Shown here in pieces: positions 24,977 to 33,239 of a DNA stretch of 34,574 nucleotides. How positions within the stretch are numbered: position 1 is the first letter of the stretch; the number at the start of each line of letters is the position of its first letter. The position numbers and the translations under genes are program-made. The DNA is taken from assembly GCA_017506175.1 (NCBI GenBank), contig JAFVNW010000067.1, positions 1 to 34,574 on the forward strand, in the 5' to 3' direction. The stretch is from Bacteroidales bacterium (GTDB taxonomy: Bacteria; Bacteroidota; Bacteroidia; Bacteroidales; WCHB1-69). The notes below the pieces were generated by a model. It was not told the DNA's origin. It made no database searches and worked only from the letters and a program-made list of their open reading frames with translations.

Positions 24977-25007
24977 TGTAGGGCTGTCACAATGTGGCAG
25001 CCCTACA
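24977..25007 (+). repeat. 31-bp palindrome TGTAGGGCTG...CAGCCCTACA
   Basis: 14-base arms with one wobble around a short AAT core. It is identical to the copy at 25716-25746, with identity extending to 34 bases (24975-25008 and 25714-25747). It lies 29 bases before the recognisable hicA remnant. Confidence 0.95.
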
Positions 25008-25035
25008 GCCCCCTCCCCCTACACCACCATCACCA

Positions 25036-25092
25036 AAAATCCCGGAGGGAACATATTACAACATCTTGGAACAAGCAGGAATAGAAGAATAA
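25036..25092 (+). pseudogene. hicA toxin remnant (C-terminal codons only)
   Basis: One frame gives KIPEGTYYNILEQAGIEE and then stop, matching the HicA C-terminal pattern (kEIpkGTl.sILKQAGi). Nothing of the N-terminal dsRBD-like fold or its catalytic histidine remains. The palindrome at 24977-25007 and a C-rich run lie directly upstream. The stop is 20 bases before hicB, the usual hicA-hicB spacing. Confidence 0.65.
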
Positions 25093-25112
25093 TCACCAAT
25101 ACATTTATTATC

Positions 25113-25505
25113 ATGAATACAGTAGAAGTAATTGTGGAGTACGCCGGCAAAAATTTGAGCGCATACATCAAAGGTGTCCCGATTGTCACGGTTGGAAACG
25201 ATTTGAGCGAAATCGAGCATAATATGCGCGAGGCCATCGACCTCTATTTGGAGGACAATCCGGAACCCTGTGAAATACTCACGGGAGAATATGAGCTGAA
25301 GTTCCGTCTTGATACGGCCACATTTATCAACTATTACAGTGGGATATTCACCAAGGCCGCGTTGAGCCGCATTACAGGTATCAACGAGCGGCAGCTGTGG
25401 CACTATGCCGCCGGTGTACACAAACCCCGCCGCAAGCAGGCAGAAAAAATACAACAAGGAATCACCTCATTGACAAAGGAATTGGAGGCAGTTATCCTTA
25501 TATGA
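25113..25505 (+). CDS. hicB: HicB-like antitoxin with C-terminal HTH
   Basis: 130 residues. The N-terminal half resembles the HicB partial RNase H fold: VEVIVEYAGKNLSAYIKGVP and then SEIEHNMREAIDLYLEDN. The C-terminal part (KAALSRITGINERQLWHYAA followed by HKPRRKQAEKIQ) looks like an XRE-type DNA-binding helix-turn-helix, as in many HicB repressors. I start it at 25113; the longer in-frame reading from 24810 overlaps the preceding gene and passes through repeats. With hicA reduced to its tail, this antitoxin seems to be an orphan. Confidence 0.78.
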   Translation: MNTVEVIVEYAGKNLSAYIKGVPIVTVGNDLSEIEHNMREAIDLYLEDNPEPCEILTGEYELKFRLDTATFINYYSGIFTKAALSRITGINERQLWHYAAGVHKPRRKQAEKIQQGITSLTKELEAVILI

Positions 25506-25715
25506 TTGACCGTTTGACTCTCTAATTCAGTTGCATCGCATTCTACCCTCATGTTTCACGACAGCCTCACGGTATTGTACTCAAATTTTTGTTATATTTT
25601 TGCGGCGCCTAATGATCGGCCAAGGCTTTCGGGTCCTGGCAATATTTGGGTAAGCCCGCTTCGGCGTTTTTTTTATTCCATTCGGGGGTCTTCCCCGCAG
25701 ACGTGGGATTGCTGT

Positions 25716-25787
25716 TGTAGGGCTGTCACAATGTGGCAGCCCTACAGATGATGGCAGCCCTACATTCCACAATGTGGCAGCCCTACA
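25716..25787 (+). repeat. Cluster of GGCAGCCCTACA palindromes
   Basis: A full 31-bp copy (25716-25746), a right half-arm GGCAGCCCTACA (25753-25764), and a shortened hairpin CCACAATGTGG followed by CAGCCCTACA (25767-25787). They look like nested or successive insertions of one element. Confidence 0.9.
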
Positions 25788-25800
25788 GATGTGGCTTGCA

Positions 25801-25825
25801 GAGACGCGATTCATCACATCTCTAC
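25801..25825 (+). repeat. Decayed GAGACG...TCTCTAC palindrome
   Basis: Left arm GAGACGCGAT and right arm ATCTCTAC, a degraded relative of the palindrome at 10223-10250. Confidence 0.65.
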
Positions 25826-25969
25826 ATTCAAATTTCCATTAAACGATGAAGAATAGAATATCTTGCATTCTGCACATTTCATCGGAAACCCACATTCATC
25901 TATGTTTCAACATCTTACGAAGATTCCCAAAATATATCACAACGAAAGGGGTATTTAAAATAAAAATCC

Positions 25970-25977
25970 TACCTTTG
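25970..25977 (+). promoter_or_regulatory. Promoter box (TACCTTTG), possibly of trxB
   Basis: A TAnnTTTG match in good context, 224 bases before trxB. If used, the leader would contain the direct repeats and three hairpins at 26025-26171. Confidence 0.5.
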
Positions 25978-26024
25978 CAGCTCCATATCAACCCAATTTA
26001 TGGACTGCCTTTTTGAACGGATTA

Positions 26025-26071
26025 ACCTTCTACCAGAACAGAAATTTGACGCACGACCTTCTACCAGAACA
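26025..26071 (+). repeat. 16-base direct repeat, 31-base period
   Basis: ACCTTCTACCAGAACA occurs at 26025-26040 and 26056-26071 without mismatch. Confidence 0.9.
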
Positions 26072-26080
26072 TGACCATTT

Positions 26081-26171
26081 AGCCGCACGGCCGTGCGGCT
26101 CTACATTAGCCGCCATAATATGACGGCACCACATATTGAAAACATACGATAGCTGCCATAATATGACAGCT
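26081..26171 (+). repeat. Three palindromes in the trxB leader
   Basis: A perfect 20-bp palindrome at 26081-26100 (AGCCGCACGG and its complement), a GCCG..CATAATATG..CGGC hairpin at 26109-26127, and an AGCTG..CATAATATG..CAGCT hairpin at 26151-26171. The first and third are followed directly by CTACAT, as in the other palindromes of this region. Confidence 0.9.
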
Positions 26172-26201
26172 CTACATAATGAAAACTTTTAACTAATGTA
26201 A

Positions 26202-27143
26202 ATGGAAACAACAAAATGCTTGATCATCGGCGGCGGACCGGCGGGCTATACCGCGGGCATCTACGCCTCACGCGCCGACATGAAACCTTTGCTGATTGAA
26301 GGACCGCAGCCGGGCGGACAGCTCACCATCACCACGGAGGTGGAGAACTTCCCGGGCTATCCCAACGGCAAGTCTGGGCCCGACATCATGAACGACATCC
26401 GCGAACAGGCCCTGCGCCTCGGCACCGACATGCGCGAAGGGATGGTCTCCGCTGTGGATTTCTCCAAACGCCCATTCCGCTGCATCATCGACAACGAGGA
26501 CGAGATTCTGGCGGAAACCGTCATCATCGCCACTGGTGCCACCGCGCGCTGGTTGGGCTTGGAGTCGGAACAAACCTACCGCGGCTTCGGCGTGTCGGCC
26601 TGCGCCACCTGCGACGGCAACTTCTTCCGTGGCCGTGACGTGGCTGTGGTTGGCGGCGGCGACACCGCACTGGAGGAAGCCAGCTACCTCGCCAAACTTT
26701 GCAACAAAGTATATCTGGTACACCGCCGCGACGAGTTCCGCGCCTCCAAAGCCATGCAGAAACGCATCTTCGCCACCCCCAACATCGAGGTGGTGTGGAA
26801 CAGCGTACCCACGGAAATCGTCGGCGGCAAACAGGGCTTCCGCAAGTTCGTCACCGGACTGGCCATCTCCAACAAGAAGACCGGCACCGCAAGCACGCTT
26901 CCAATTGACGGCGTTTTCGTCGCCATCGGGCACACGCCGGTCACCGACCTCTTTGCTGGTCAGATCGATTTGGATGAACACGGCTACATCCGCACCCGCC
27001 CCGACAGCACCGCCACCAACGTGGACGGCGTTTTCGCTGCCGGCGACGTGCAAGACCCGCACTTCCGCCAGGCCATCACCGCAGCCGCATCGGGCTGCAA
27101 GGCCGCCCTCGAGGCCGAAAGGTTTTTATTGAATCAAGAATGA
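26202..27143 (+). CDS. trxB: Thioredoxin reductase
   Basis: 313 residues, standard length. It passes electrons from NADPH through FAD to thioredoxin in the cytoplasm. Visible features are the FAD motif IIGGGPAGYTAGIYASRA, the redox-active SACATCDG (C134, C137), the NADPH motif VVGGGDTALEEA with HRRDEFRA, and the C-terminal FAGDVQDPHFRQA (usually AGDv.d...rQ). The methionine at 26202 gives METTKCLIIGGG, the normal opening. The upstream leader is full of palindromes. A small GTAGAGA palindrome follows the stop. Confidence 0.95.
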   Translation: METTKCLIIGGGPAGYTAGIYASRADMKPLLIEGPQPGGQLTITTEVENFPGYPNGKSGPDIMNDIREQALRLGTDMREGMVSAVDFSKRPFRCIIDNEDEILAETVIIATGATARWLGLESEQTYRGFGVSACATCDGNFFRGRDVAVVGGGDTALEEASYLAKLCNKVYLVHRRDEFRASKAMQKRIFATPNIEVVWNSVPTEIVGGKQGFRKFVTGLAISNKKTGTASTLPIDGVFVAIGHTPVTDLFAGQIDLDEHGYIRTRPDSTATNVDGVFAAGDVQDPHFRQAITAAASGCKAALEAERFLLNQE

Positions 27144-27154
27144 AATAACATCCG

Positions 27155-27182
27155 GTAGAGACATGGCACGCATCATCTCTAC
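27155..27182 (+). repeat. GTAGAGA...TCTCTAC palindrome
   Basis: Arms GTAGAGA (27155-27161) and TCTCTAC (27176-27182) with a diverged core; a third relative of the 10223 palindrome, between trxB and azlC, followed by a T-rich stretch. Confidence 0.75.
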
Positions 27183-27294
27183 AGTGTTTTTCATTGGAAT
27201 CAATTCACAGATCACGCTTTTATAAAAGGCACTAATTTACGAGATAATCATAAAATTGTAAAGACCCTATAGATTGAGTCTGGGCAGGGAGAAA

Positions 27295-28053
27295 ATGAAG
27301 GAGTATTTTAGAGGAATCAAAAGAGGTATGCCGATATGTCTCGGCTACATTCCCGTTTCATTTGCGTTTGGCATTACCGCTATCGGGCTGGGGTTCACCA
27401 CCTTGCAGGCTACCATCATCGCCATCACCAACATGGCGTCGGCGGGGCAGTTGGCGGGGGTGCAACTGATTCACGAACACGCCGCCGCCATCAGCATCAT
27501 CGTCACCACATTTGTCATCAACATGCGCTATATGCTGATGTCATTCACTTTGACACAGAAAATCGTCCCTAACATGCAGTGGTGGAAGCGCTGTATGATG
27601 GCCTTCTGCATCTGCGACGAGGTTTTTGTCTTTGCCACAATGGAGAAAGACGACGTCACATTCCCGTTTTACATGGGGCTGATGACGATGCCCATCGTCG
27701 GCTGGACGGGAGGCACGTTCTTGGGCGCGATGGCCTCCACCCTGTTCTCGCCAACGATCCAAAGCTGCATGAGCATGGGACTTTACTTCATGTTCATCGC
27801 CATCATCGTGCCAGAGGCGAGAAAGAGCCGGAAAGTTGCCGCCGTGATTGTCCTCGCATCGGTACTCACCTGCATTTTCACCTATGTGCCCTATATAAAC
27901 ACATTGTCAAAAGGCGGCTGGGGCGTCATCATCGCGGCCATCGCCTCCGCTGCGATCGGCGCGAGCATGAAATCTGCCAACCGCCGCCAGAAAGCTATTA
28001 TCAAAGCACGAACCATTGAAAACGAAGTTGTTGAACATCAAAATCTAGAATAG
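27295..28053 (+). CDS. azlC: AzlC-family branched-chain amino acid exporter, large subunit
   Basis: 252 residues with several membrane helices. Features typical of AzlC/YgaZ are GMPICLGYIPVSFAFG near the start, the ITNMASAGQLAG segment and the INMRYMLMS block. With AzlD it forms an exporter for valine, leucine, isoleucine or analogues. I prefer ATG 27295 to 27274 because a GGGAG ribosome site stands just before it and the family opening follows. AzlD begins two bases after its stop. Confidence 0.9.
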   Translation: MKEYFRGIKRGMPICLGYIPVSFAFGITAIGLGFTTLQATIIAITNMASAGQLAGVQLIHEHAAAISIIVTTFVINMRYMLMSFTLTQKIVPNMQWWKRCMMAFCICDEVFVFATMEKDDVTFPFYMGLMTMPIVGWTGGTFLGAMASTLFSPTIQSCMSMGLYFMFIAIIVPEARKSRKVAAVIVLASVLTCIFTYVPYINTLSKGGWGVIIAAIASAAIGASMKSANRRQKAIIKARTIENEVVEHQNLE

Positions 28054-28055
28054 AT

Positions 28056-28409
28056 ATGGATCAGAAGTTTGTGATTATCGGAATGGTTTTGATGGCGGGC
28101 ACCACGTACATCATCCGTATGCTGCCTTTGGCTTTTTTCAAGAAAAAAATTGAAAACCAGTGGATTCAAGACTTTTTCTACTATATCCCCTACTGCGTTT
28201 TAGCAGCGATGACCTTCCCCGCCATCTTCACTTCCATCAGTTCCAACGAAGCTCTGGAAGGCACTGCTGTTCAGCACATTACAGCCGCGGTTGTCGCCAC
28301 CATCGTCTCCATGATTCTGGCGTGGCGCAAACGCGGGCTGGTTACGGTAGCCACCTTCGGCGTTCTGGCTGCCATCGCAACGGAATGGCTGTGGAAATAC
28401 TTGGGATGA
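28056..28409 (+). CDS. azlD: AzlD-family branched-chain amino acid exporter, small subunit
   Basis: 117 residues with three to four helices. The pattern GTTYIIRMLPLAFFKKK, then YYIPYCVLAAMTFPAIF, then a glycine/alanine-rich helix pair with RKRGLVTV, matches AzlD (YgaH-like). It is coupled to azlC and required with it for transport. Confidence 0.9.
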   Translation: MDQKFVIIGMVLMAGTTYIIRMLPLAFFKKKIENQWIQDFFYYIPYCVLAAMTFPAIFTSISSNEALEGTAVQHITAAVVATIVSMILAWRKRGLVTVATFGVLAAIATEWLWKYLG

Positions 28410-28487
28410 TTGTCGTTACCTCTACCGGCAATCGTTAACATTAACTAAAACGCATCACAGGGAAATTATTTTACCCAAAAAAAATTG

Positions 28488-28495
28488 TACTTTTG
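28488..28495 (+). promoter_or_regulatory. Promoter box (TACTTTTG)
   Basis: A TAnnTTTG match 26 bases before ATG 28522, after the azlCD unit. Confidence 0.65.
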
Positions 28496-28521
28496 CGCCC
28501 TCAAAACAAAACACCGAACCA

Positions 28522-29379
28522 ATGAAGATCGTCCGCCTGCTTTTGCTCATTGCCGTTGCTGCACTTCTTTTCTCATGTCATGGGAAAAAGACAGAAGAAG
28601 TTGGCGTACAGCCACTTGCAAAACAAACCACACTTCAAGCGGACGGAGTGATGGGCAAGGTCAAACTCATCATAGAAAAGAAATACATGCGGATTCCGAC
28701 GACAGACTCCGTTGCATTGTACGCCATTCACTACCAGTATTTCAACGAAAATGGCTGGATTCTAAAAGATGTCATCACCAATGATGCGAACGACACCATT
28801 TTCAACACACACGTCACCTACAATGCCCAAGGCATCATGGTGAAACGGGAGACTTGCGACTCGACACATTCAATTACGGAACACACCGATTTTCAAATAG
28901 ATAAAAACGGATATCGCATAAAGGAAACCACCTACAAAGGCGACTCGCTCGCAACGGAAATCACCTACAAAAACGATGCGGCCGGAAATGTATTGGAAAT
29001 GTCGGTACAAACCACCAACCTCTGCATCCTCAAGTACACTTACGACGGCCCCTTCTACGGATTGCCAACCCGCATCGACCAATGCGGGCACGACGGCCGA
29101 ATGTTCATGTACATCACTATGGACTACAACGACCGTGGACAACTGGTGAACCGCCGCGCATTCAGCGCCAGCGGAGCAGAGGTGGAAAGCAGCCACTCCC
29201 AATATGCCGAAAATGGTGCACTGATGAAACAAACGCACGAACTCATGCTTCAATCGCTCCAAAAAAGAGATTTATGCACTTTCGAAAACCACGACAAGCA
29301 CGGCAACTGGCTGAAACAGAAAATGTTGCGCCAAGGGGAACTCCATTACATCATTGAAAGAACCATCGAATACTATTAA
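28522..29379 (+). CDS. Lipoprotein with YD/RHS-like strand repeats
   Basis: 285 residues. A lipoprotein signal (LLLLIAVAALLFSC) puts Cys 19 at the new N-terminus, so it is anchored in the periplasm or outer membrane. The body consists of repeated beta-hairpin-like units with the pattern Y.N..G....., for example VTYNAQGIMVKRET, ITYKNDAAGNVLEM, MDYNDRGQLVNRRA. These resemble short RHS/YD-type repeats. No enzyme motif is seen. A related but cytoplasmic-looking repeat protein is encoded at 33240-34127. It precedes the DUF5606 gene by 17 bases. Confidence 0.75.
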   Translation: MKIVRLLLLIAVAALLFSCHGKKTEEVGVQPLAKQTTLQADGVMGKVKLIIEKKYMRIPTTDSVALYAIHYQYFNENGWILKDVITNDANDTIFNTHVTYNAQGIMVKRETCDSTHSITEHTDFQIDKNGYRIKETTYKGDSLATEITYKNDAAGNVLEMSVQTTNLCILKYTYDGPFYGLPTRIDQCGHDGRMFMYITMDYNDRGQLVNRRAFSASGAEVESSHSQYAENGALMKQTHELMLQSLQKRDLCTFENHDKHGNWLKQKMLRQGELHYIIERTIEYY

Positions 29380-29396
29380 CCAAAATAATTTGCAGA

Positions 29397-29840
29397 ATGG
29401 ATTTAAGTAAAATTTTATCAATTACGGGTAGAAGCGGACTCTACAAACTGATTTCGCAAGGGAAAAACAATTTTATCGTTGAATCATTGACAGAAGAAGG
29501 CAAACGCTTTCCTGCATTCTCTCACGACGGAGTAGCCAATCTTGAGAATATCTCTATTTTTACCGAGGAAGACGACATTCCGTTGCAAACCGTTTTCCAA
29601 TCGATTTACAAGAAAGAATCTGGCGGCAAATGCAACGTCCAACTCAGCGATGCCAAGGCATTGAAGGCCTACTTCGCAGAAGTACTGCCAAACTACGACC
29701 GCGAACGCGTTTATGTATCCAACATGAAGAAAGTCATCGTATGGTATAACCTCCTCAATGACAAAGGCTTGGTTGATTTGGAAGAGAAGAAAGAAGAAGC
29801 CCCTGCCGAAGAGAAGAAAGATACCCAAACAGAAGAGTAG
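29397..29840 (+). CDS. DUF5606 family protein
   Basis: 147 residues. The opening MDLSKILSITGRSGLYKLIS and then LENISIFTEEDDIPL and KVIVWYNLLND are typical of DUF5606, a protein family conserved across Bacteroidota with unknown function. The last 20 residues are a charged, disordered tail (EEKKEEAPAEEKKDTQTEE). It probably shares a transcript with the lipoprotein gene before it. A strong terminator follows. Confidence 0.85.
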   Translation: MDLSKILSITGRSGLYKLISQGKNNFIVESLTEEGKRFPAFSHDGVANLENISIFTEEDDIPLQTVFQSIYKKESGGKCNVQLSDAKALKAYFAEVLPNYDRERVYVSNMKKVIVWYNLLNDKGLVDLEEKKEEAPAEEKKDTQTEE

Positions 29841-29863
29841 CCTCCCCTACCCCATCACAAAAG

Positions 29864-29894
29864 GCCCGCATTTTTTTGATGCGGGCTTTTTTTT
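29864..29894 (+). terminator. Bidirectional intrinsic terminator
   Basis: An 8-bp stem, GCCCGCAT (29864-29871) with ATGCGGGC (29879-29886), is followed by eight Ts on the plus strand. On the minus strand the same stem is followed by CTTTT. It separates two convergent units, and the stop codon of the minus-strand gene lies at the end of its T run. Confidence 0.92.
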
Positions 29895-31761
29895 ACAAAT
29901 CCAGATACTTTTGATAGGAGACTTGCAAGAAAGCCTTCGCCCGGAGCACCTCCCGCTCTTCCACCTCCTTGTCGGAAAACGAGCTTTGGTAAAGCTGCCC
30001 CGTACTCGCTTCGTAGGTAAAAGACCCCAATGAAGTAATCCACAGGATGCCGGCATTGTGCTGAGCCATCGCAAATTGCGGGGAATACGGATTCATAACA
30101 TCCTTACTCCATTGATACTCAGACGATTCCAAGCCCAACTGATTTAGAAGCGTCTTGGGGATGTCCAAGGAACTACAGAGTTGCTCGATCTGCTTCCCTC
30201 GCCATTCCTCCTTCAACGCCCCACCCAACCACATCATCGGAATCCGCTGATATTCAGCCTGATTGTAGCTCCATTCCTTATAAGAATGATGGCTGTGGTC
30301 GGCGATTAGAATAAACAAAGTATGCTCGTACCAGCCCTCTTTCTTGGCTTTGGCAAAATAACGCCCCAAAGCCCAGTCGGCATAATGTGCGGAATTCACA
30401 TACTGCCCTTCCGAACCGATCCACTTCAAAGGCGCCACCCTTTGCGGCGGATAATCGTAAGGGGAATGGCTGCTACCAGTGAAAAGAATCGTGAAAAACG
30501 GATTGGATTTATTCTCAAGATGTTGTAAATGAAGATTATACACATACTCATCGTGTATGCAGAGCTTTCCGTGAGGATTCGTAGAAGGAAAATCATCCTC
30601 GCTGACAATCCTGTCGAAACCTTTTGCCATCAAGTAGGCCTTGAGATTCCCGTAGGTGATGTCACCTCCAAAATAGAAAGAAGCTTCCGTGTAACTTGCT
30701 CGTTTCAAGGATGTTGCCAAACTATTCAGATGGGAGTATTTTTCAAAATTGTCAGTCACCACATTCTCCTGAAGAGGCGGGAAACCGCTGATTAGAGATG
30801 AGATCCCTTCCTGCGAACGCCGGCCTGAGGCATAGAGCTGCGTAAAAAGCAGGCCTTCCTTCTCCAATTCCCTGAAATACGGGGTGATTCCCGCTTCGCC
30901 ACCCAAGCTTTCAATCAAATCGGCCGACCAACTTTCCAACAAGATAACCACGATATTGGGGCGTTCCTCGTTCAGTACACGAATACAGGTGTCCTTCTCC
31001 GCCTTATACATCCGACTCACAATCTCCTCCGCTTTTTTCTCATCCATCGTAGCCAACGAATTGCTTTGGTTTGACTTGGCAAAACGGATCGTGGATTTCA
31101 AAAGGTTCCACTGCGTATTCACCGCCGCATCGTTCAGCACGGGATTCTTGGAAAAATAGGCGTTGCTTTGAGAAATCGGGATTCCGGTGATTTTTCCGCG
31201 CATACCCACAAAAATCAGAGGCAGCCCCACGATGGCTATAAGGCATGTTTGCCAATAGAACTTGTTGATTTTCAGCAAATCAGGTTTTGAAAACCACCTC
31301 TTGTAACTCCAAAAAAGAGCAGCGGTCAGGAGCAGGGTGGCCAGCCCGCCCGCGATAAGCTGCACCCACGTAGCTGTACGCAGCACCTCATCCGGCTTCT
31401 GCAAATAGTACCAGATTTTGTAGTTGAGTTTGAACCCCCATTCGCCATACAGACAAATATCGCCGATGGAACTCAACGTCAACGCCAAAACAACGATCAA
31501 CGTATAAATGTCCAGGACACGGTCCAGCCATTTCGTCTGAAAGGCCAATTGGAGAGTGAGCAACAGAAACGGGATGACGAACAAATAACTTGCAGCGGAA
31601 ACATCCAAGTGAAAGGCGTGGTAGAAGGTGCTCAGCACCTCGCCGAAAGAGGATTGAAAAGCCAATGAATGATAGGTCACCAGAAAAGCGATCCGCCCCA
31701 ACTCAAACAGCAAAAAAATAAAGAGCAAGTATTTGAGCAGCCGAATAAGGTAGTTTTTCAT
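29893..31761 (-). CDS. LTA synthase-like sulfatase-fold phosphotransferase
   Basis: 622 residues: about five membrane helices in the first 200, then a periplasmic alkaline-phosphatase/sulfatase domain. Metal-site motifs are NIVVILLESWSADLIESLGG (E276), the nucleophile region ASGRRSQEG (S316, where LTA synthases have Thr), TGSSHSPYDYP (H432) and IADHSHH (D488, H489). Family members move phosphoglycerol or phosphoethanolamine from lipids to glycans or lipid A. In Bacteroidota, which lack lipoteichoic acid, the substrate is probably an envelope glycan or lipid. It is the last gene of a tight minus-strand group, 18 bases after dapF. Confidence 0.85.
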   Translation of the reverse strand: MKNYLIRLLKYLLFIFLLFELGRIAFLVTYHSLAFQSSFGEVLSTFYHAFHLDVSAASYLFVIPFLLLTLQLAFQTKWLDRVLDIYTLIVVLALTLSSIGDICLYGEWGFKLNYKIWYYLQKPDEVLRTATWVQLIAGGLATLLLTAALFWSYKRWFSKPDLLKINKFYWQTCLIAIVGLPLIFVGMRGKITGIPISQSNAYFSKNPVLNDAAVNTQWNLLKSTIRFAKSNQSNSLATMDEKKAEEIVSRMYKAEKDTCIRVLNEERPNIVVILLESWSADLIESLGGEAGITPYFRELEKEGLLFTQLYASGRRSQEGISSLISGFPPLQENVVTDNFEKYSHLNSLATSLKRASYTEASFYFGGDITYGNLKAYLMAKGFDRIVSEDDFPSTNPHGKLCIHDEYVYNLHLQHLENKSNPFFTILFTGSSHSPYDYPPQRVAPLKWIGSEGQYVNSAHYADWALGRYFAKAKKEGWYEHTLFILIADHSHHSYKEWSYNQAEYQRIPMMWLGGALKEEWRGKQIEQLCSSLDIPKTLLNQLGLESSEYQWSKDVMNPYSPQFAMAQHNAGILWITSLGSFTYEASTGQLYQSSFSDKEVEEREVLRAKAFLQVSYQKYLDL

Positions 31762-31779
31762 AAGAAAAAAAATAAAAAA

Positions 31780-32583
31780 TCACAAGACAACTTGCCCTTT
31801 GAAGGCAATGGTGGCAGGACCTTTCAGGTAGATACTTGAAAATCTGCAATTAGCCATTTTAAAAGCGACTTTAAAATTTCCTCCGCGCATACGGATGGGC
31901 AATTCGTAGTCGCCGTCGGCGAAGTGGCGTTGTTGCGCCCAAGCCAGTGCGGTGGCCGTCACACCCGTGCCGCACGCCCAAGTTTCATCCTCCACGCCGC
32001 GCTCGTAGGTGCGCATGAAAATCCTGCTGCCGTCAGGCGAACAAAAGTCGATGTTGCTACCTTCGGGGAAACGCACATCGTGGCGCAGCCTGCGGCCTTC
32101 GTTGAAAACGTCCACCGCGTTCGCATCCTCCACAAAAACGACAAAATGGGGAGAACCCGTATCGAGAAAGATGCCGTCGTCGTAGTTTGTCAAATGGGTA
32201 ACCTCGTTCATTGAAATGGAAACGTCCCACGTATCATCGTGGAAATCAGTTATTTCACCGGAATGGATGCCGTCGAAAGCGGAGAATCGGCATTTTTTGT
32301 CTATGATTTTCAGAAAATTCGCGAAAGCCACCACACAGCGACTGCCATTGCCACAAAGCGAGGCCTCTCTGCCATCGGAATTGAAATAGCGCATACTGAA
32401 ATCCACGTCCGGCTGCATCGGATGCTGCAAAAGGATCAGCCCGTCCGCTCCTATTCCGAAACGACGGGAACAAAGACGGGCAACCTGCTCAACCGTGAAA
32501 TCCGCCTGAGGCCGACGGTTGTCAATCATCACGAAATCGTTGCCTGCGCCATGGAACTTGTAAAAATCCACCGTGTTCGTCAT
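31780..32583 (-). CDS. dapF: Diaminopimelate epimerase
   Basis: 267 residues. It interconverts LL- and meso-diaminopimelate for peptidoglycan and lysine. Both catalytic cysteines are in normal context: SLCGNGSRC (C77) and TWACGTGVTA (C204). The N-terminal FHGAGNDFVMIDNR signature is intact. It starts six bases after the stop of the membrane-anchored protein gene, in a likely four-gene unit with the two genes before it and the LTA-synthase-like gene after it. Confidence 0.95.
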   Translation of the reverse strand: MTNTVDFYKFHGAGNDFVMIDNRRPQADFTVEQVARLCSRRFGIGADGLILLQHPMQPDVDFSMRYFNSDGREASLCGNGSRCVVAFANFLKIIDKKCRFSAFDGIHSGEITDFHDDTWDVSISMNEVTHLTNYDDGIFLDTGSPHFVVFVEDANAVDVFNEGRRLRHDVRFPEGSNIDFCSPDGSRIFMRTYERGVEDETWACGTGVTATALAWAQQRHFADGDYELPIRMRGGNFKVAFKMANCRFSSIYLKGPATIAFKGQVVL

Positions 32584-32589
32584 CGCAAA

Positions 32590-33237
32590 TCAATCTTCAT
32601 TCGCAGAAAGCTGCACCTCCTGCAATCGCAAAAAATCGCTGTTCTCAGGGATGAGGTAGTAACGGCCGTTGCTTTCCAAATAATAATGTTCAGACTTATA
32701 GAAAACGCGCAAATCCGCAATACGCATCCCCATGATTTTCAATACATTGCCAGTTCTTTGATAAGAAATCCTGTTCTTGACCACCGGAGACCACTCCTCT
32801 ATCTCGAAGGTGGTGATGGCCGGCGTCTCCGTTTTGGAAATCGCCTTCACCTGAACATATCGCTTGTCCAAATACTCCGGCTGGTAAATCTCCTCTTTCT
32901 CTGTGACCTCTTCCAAGGCAAATTCCACATCCTCCTCTTCAAAAAGAGTGTCTGCAACAGCCGTGACCGAAGAATCGGCAAGTTCCGGCATTGGCTTGTT
33001 TCGGGTTGCACCCTGCGCCGAAGGACGATTCACGGGAGTCTGTTCTTCCTCCACCGCCGCCGAAGGTTCCGTTTGAACTGTTTCGGGCACTTTGGGCAAC
33101 AGAATCCTGACAGGATCATTCATCGCCTTATCTACAAAATAAAAGCAGATGGCGATGACCAACCCCACAAGCAGACCGGTTGAAAAGCCCGCCCAGAACT
33201 TGTTTTTCGATGCTTGATGTTGAACAGGTTCCTCCAT
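32590..33237 (-). CDS. Membrane-anchored protein of unknown function
   Basis: 215 residues: a short basic N-terminus, one membrane helix (FWAGFSTGLLVGLVIAICFYFV, about 14-35), an acidic/proline-rich linker (about 50-125), and a soluble C-terminal part with strand-like blocks (NRISYQRTGNVLKIMGMRIA and then a Tyr-rich segment, YLESNGRYYLIPE). It is probably inserted with the C-terminus outside the cytoplasm. No known domain recognised. It lies between dapF and a repeat protein with gaps of six and two bases, so it may serve envelope assembly. Confidence 0.7.
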   Translation of the reverse strand: MEEPVQHQASKNKFWAGFSTGLLVGLVIAICFYFVDKAMNDPVRILLPKVPETVQTEPSAAVEEEQTPVNRPSAQGATRNKPMPELADSSVTAVADTLFEEEDVEFALEEVTEKEEIYQPEYLDKRYVQVKAISKTETPAITTFEIEEWSPVVKNRISYQRTGNVLKIMGMRIADLRVFYKSEHYYLESNGRYYLIPENSDFLRLQEVQLSANED

Positions 33238-33239
33238 GA

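Larger units (their letters stand above)
25506..26201. other. Repeat-rich non-coding region before trxB
   Basis: 696 bases without a gene I accept. It holds a hairpin-like stretch ending in eight Ts (25651-25671), palindromes of the CTACA group (25716-25787 and 25801-25825), a promoter box at 25970, a 16-base direct repeat (26025-26040 and 26056-26071), and three more palindromes (26081-26171). Confidence 0.7.

Noticed and set aside
25581..25817. Minus-strand reading frame of 78 codons in the repeat region
   Set aside because: It is made of palindromic repeats and a hairpin with a T run; the product is arginine- and proline-rich without domain signs.
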